Below, in pieces: positions 40,608 through 40,697 of a stretch of DNA of 40,697 nt (positions within the stretch are counted from its first letter, which is position 1; every line of letters starts with the position of its first letter). Below the pieces are notes generated by a model. That model was not told the origin of the DNA. It worked only from the letters and a program-made list of their open reading frames with translations, and did not search any database. Made by a program: the position numbers and the translations under genes. This stretch comes from CAYQQJ01 sp964419935 (lineage in GTDB: Bacteria; Pseudomonadota; Gammaproteobacteria; Pseudomonadales; Cellvibrionaceae): positions 1 to 40,697 of the forward strand of contig CAYQQJ010000028.1 of assembly GCA_964419935.1 (NCBI GenBank). The letters are read 5' to 3'.

Positions 40608-40697
40608 GATCCACCACCGTAGGTCGATGGGATGGTCTCCTCCCCCCCCTCCTAAACGGCGTCGCAATGCGCCAGAATAGATGAGGAAGAACGTATC

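Overview
The window looks like a chromosomal segment of a marine-type gammaproteobacterium. The strongest clue is the right end: a single-chain purL of about 1,300 codons divergent from mltF, an arrangement usual in Gammaproteobacteria. OxyR with its redox cysteine pair, LrgA/LrgB, RNase Z and a stand-alone tryptophan-halogenase-type flavoprotein fit a Cellvibrionales/Alteromonadales-like host. The genus cannot be fixed from sequence alone. No rRNA, tRNA, CRISPR array, integrase or intact transposase was seen.

Layout. (1) 1-6489 is ordinary backbone: a heptamer repeat, a halogenase-like flavoprotein, OxyR divergent from an MFS transporter, a VOC protein and a cardiolipin synthase. (2) 6519-24700 is an accessory region made of small single-domain genes (DUF4256, glycine-rich membrane protein, NTF2-like, PhnB-like, two GFA proteins, ABM monooxygenase, AhpD-like, small lipoprotein, a 58-aa membrane protein, DUF899, SnoaL-like). 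It also holds decayed genes: a frameshifted LysR fragment, an alpha/beta hydrolase split by one amber codon, and a 3' remnant of a four-helix membrane gene whose full-length relative lies 5.5 kb away. Two attC-like sites, one overlapping a stop codon as integron cassettes do, suggest parts arrived as gene cassettes, although no integrase is present. Inside this region are a small saccharide-use set (secreted esterase, GH43 lipoprotein, DMT exporter) and a large calcium-repeat lipoprotein. Two MITE-like elements with inverted repeats, both flanked by CTAG, lie at 21.8 kb and 24.4 kb. (3) 24714-34557 is mixed backbone: truncated haemoglobin coupled to a carboxylesterase, a FUSC-type membrane protein, DUF1428, a TFIIB-type zinc ribbon with a secreted partner, the uncharacterised TIGR02587/TIGR02588 membrane pair, LrgB/LrgA, a 108-bp perfect cruciform, RNase Z and a 5'-truncated DoxX gene. 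(4) 34565-40697 is core: a shared bidirectional terminator, purL and mltF.

How genes work together. A LysR regulator (21980-22891) is divergent from a SnoaL-like protein and a quinone-oxidoreductase-like protein and probably controls them; a repeated 8-mer sits in the gap. The oxidoreductase has ATA where its family has ATG. Esterase, GH43 and DMT genes read in the same direction and suggest deacetylation and debranching of a plant or algal glycan. LrgA and LrgB overlap, as do the carboxylesterase and globin genes, suggesting translational coupling. An 18-nt repeat lies just past the stop codon of both the halogenase gene and purL.

The best leads are the unexplained TIGR02587/88 pair, the cassette-like accessory region with its attC-like sites, the CTAG-flanked MITEs, the 29-bp perfect inverted repeat between lrgA and rnz, and the several single-lesion genes. 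No complete new multi-gene system could be demonstrated from sequence alone.
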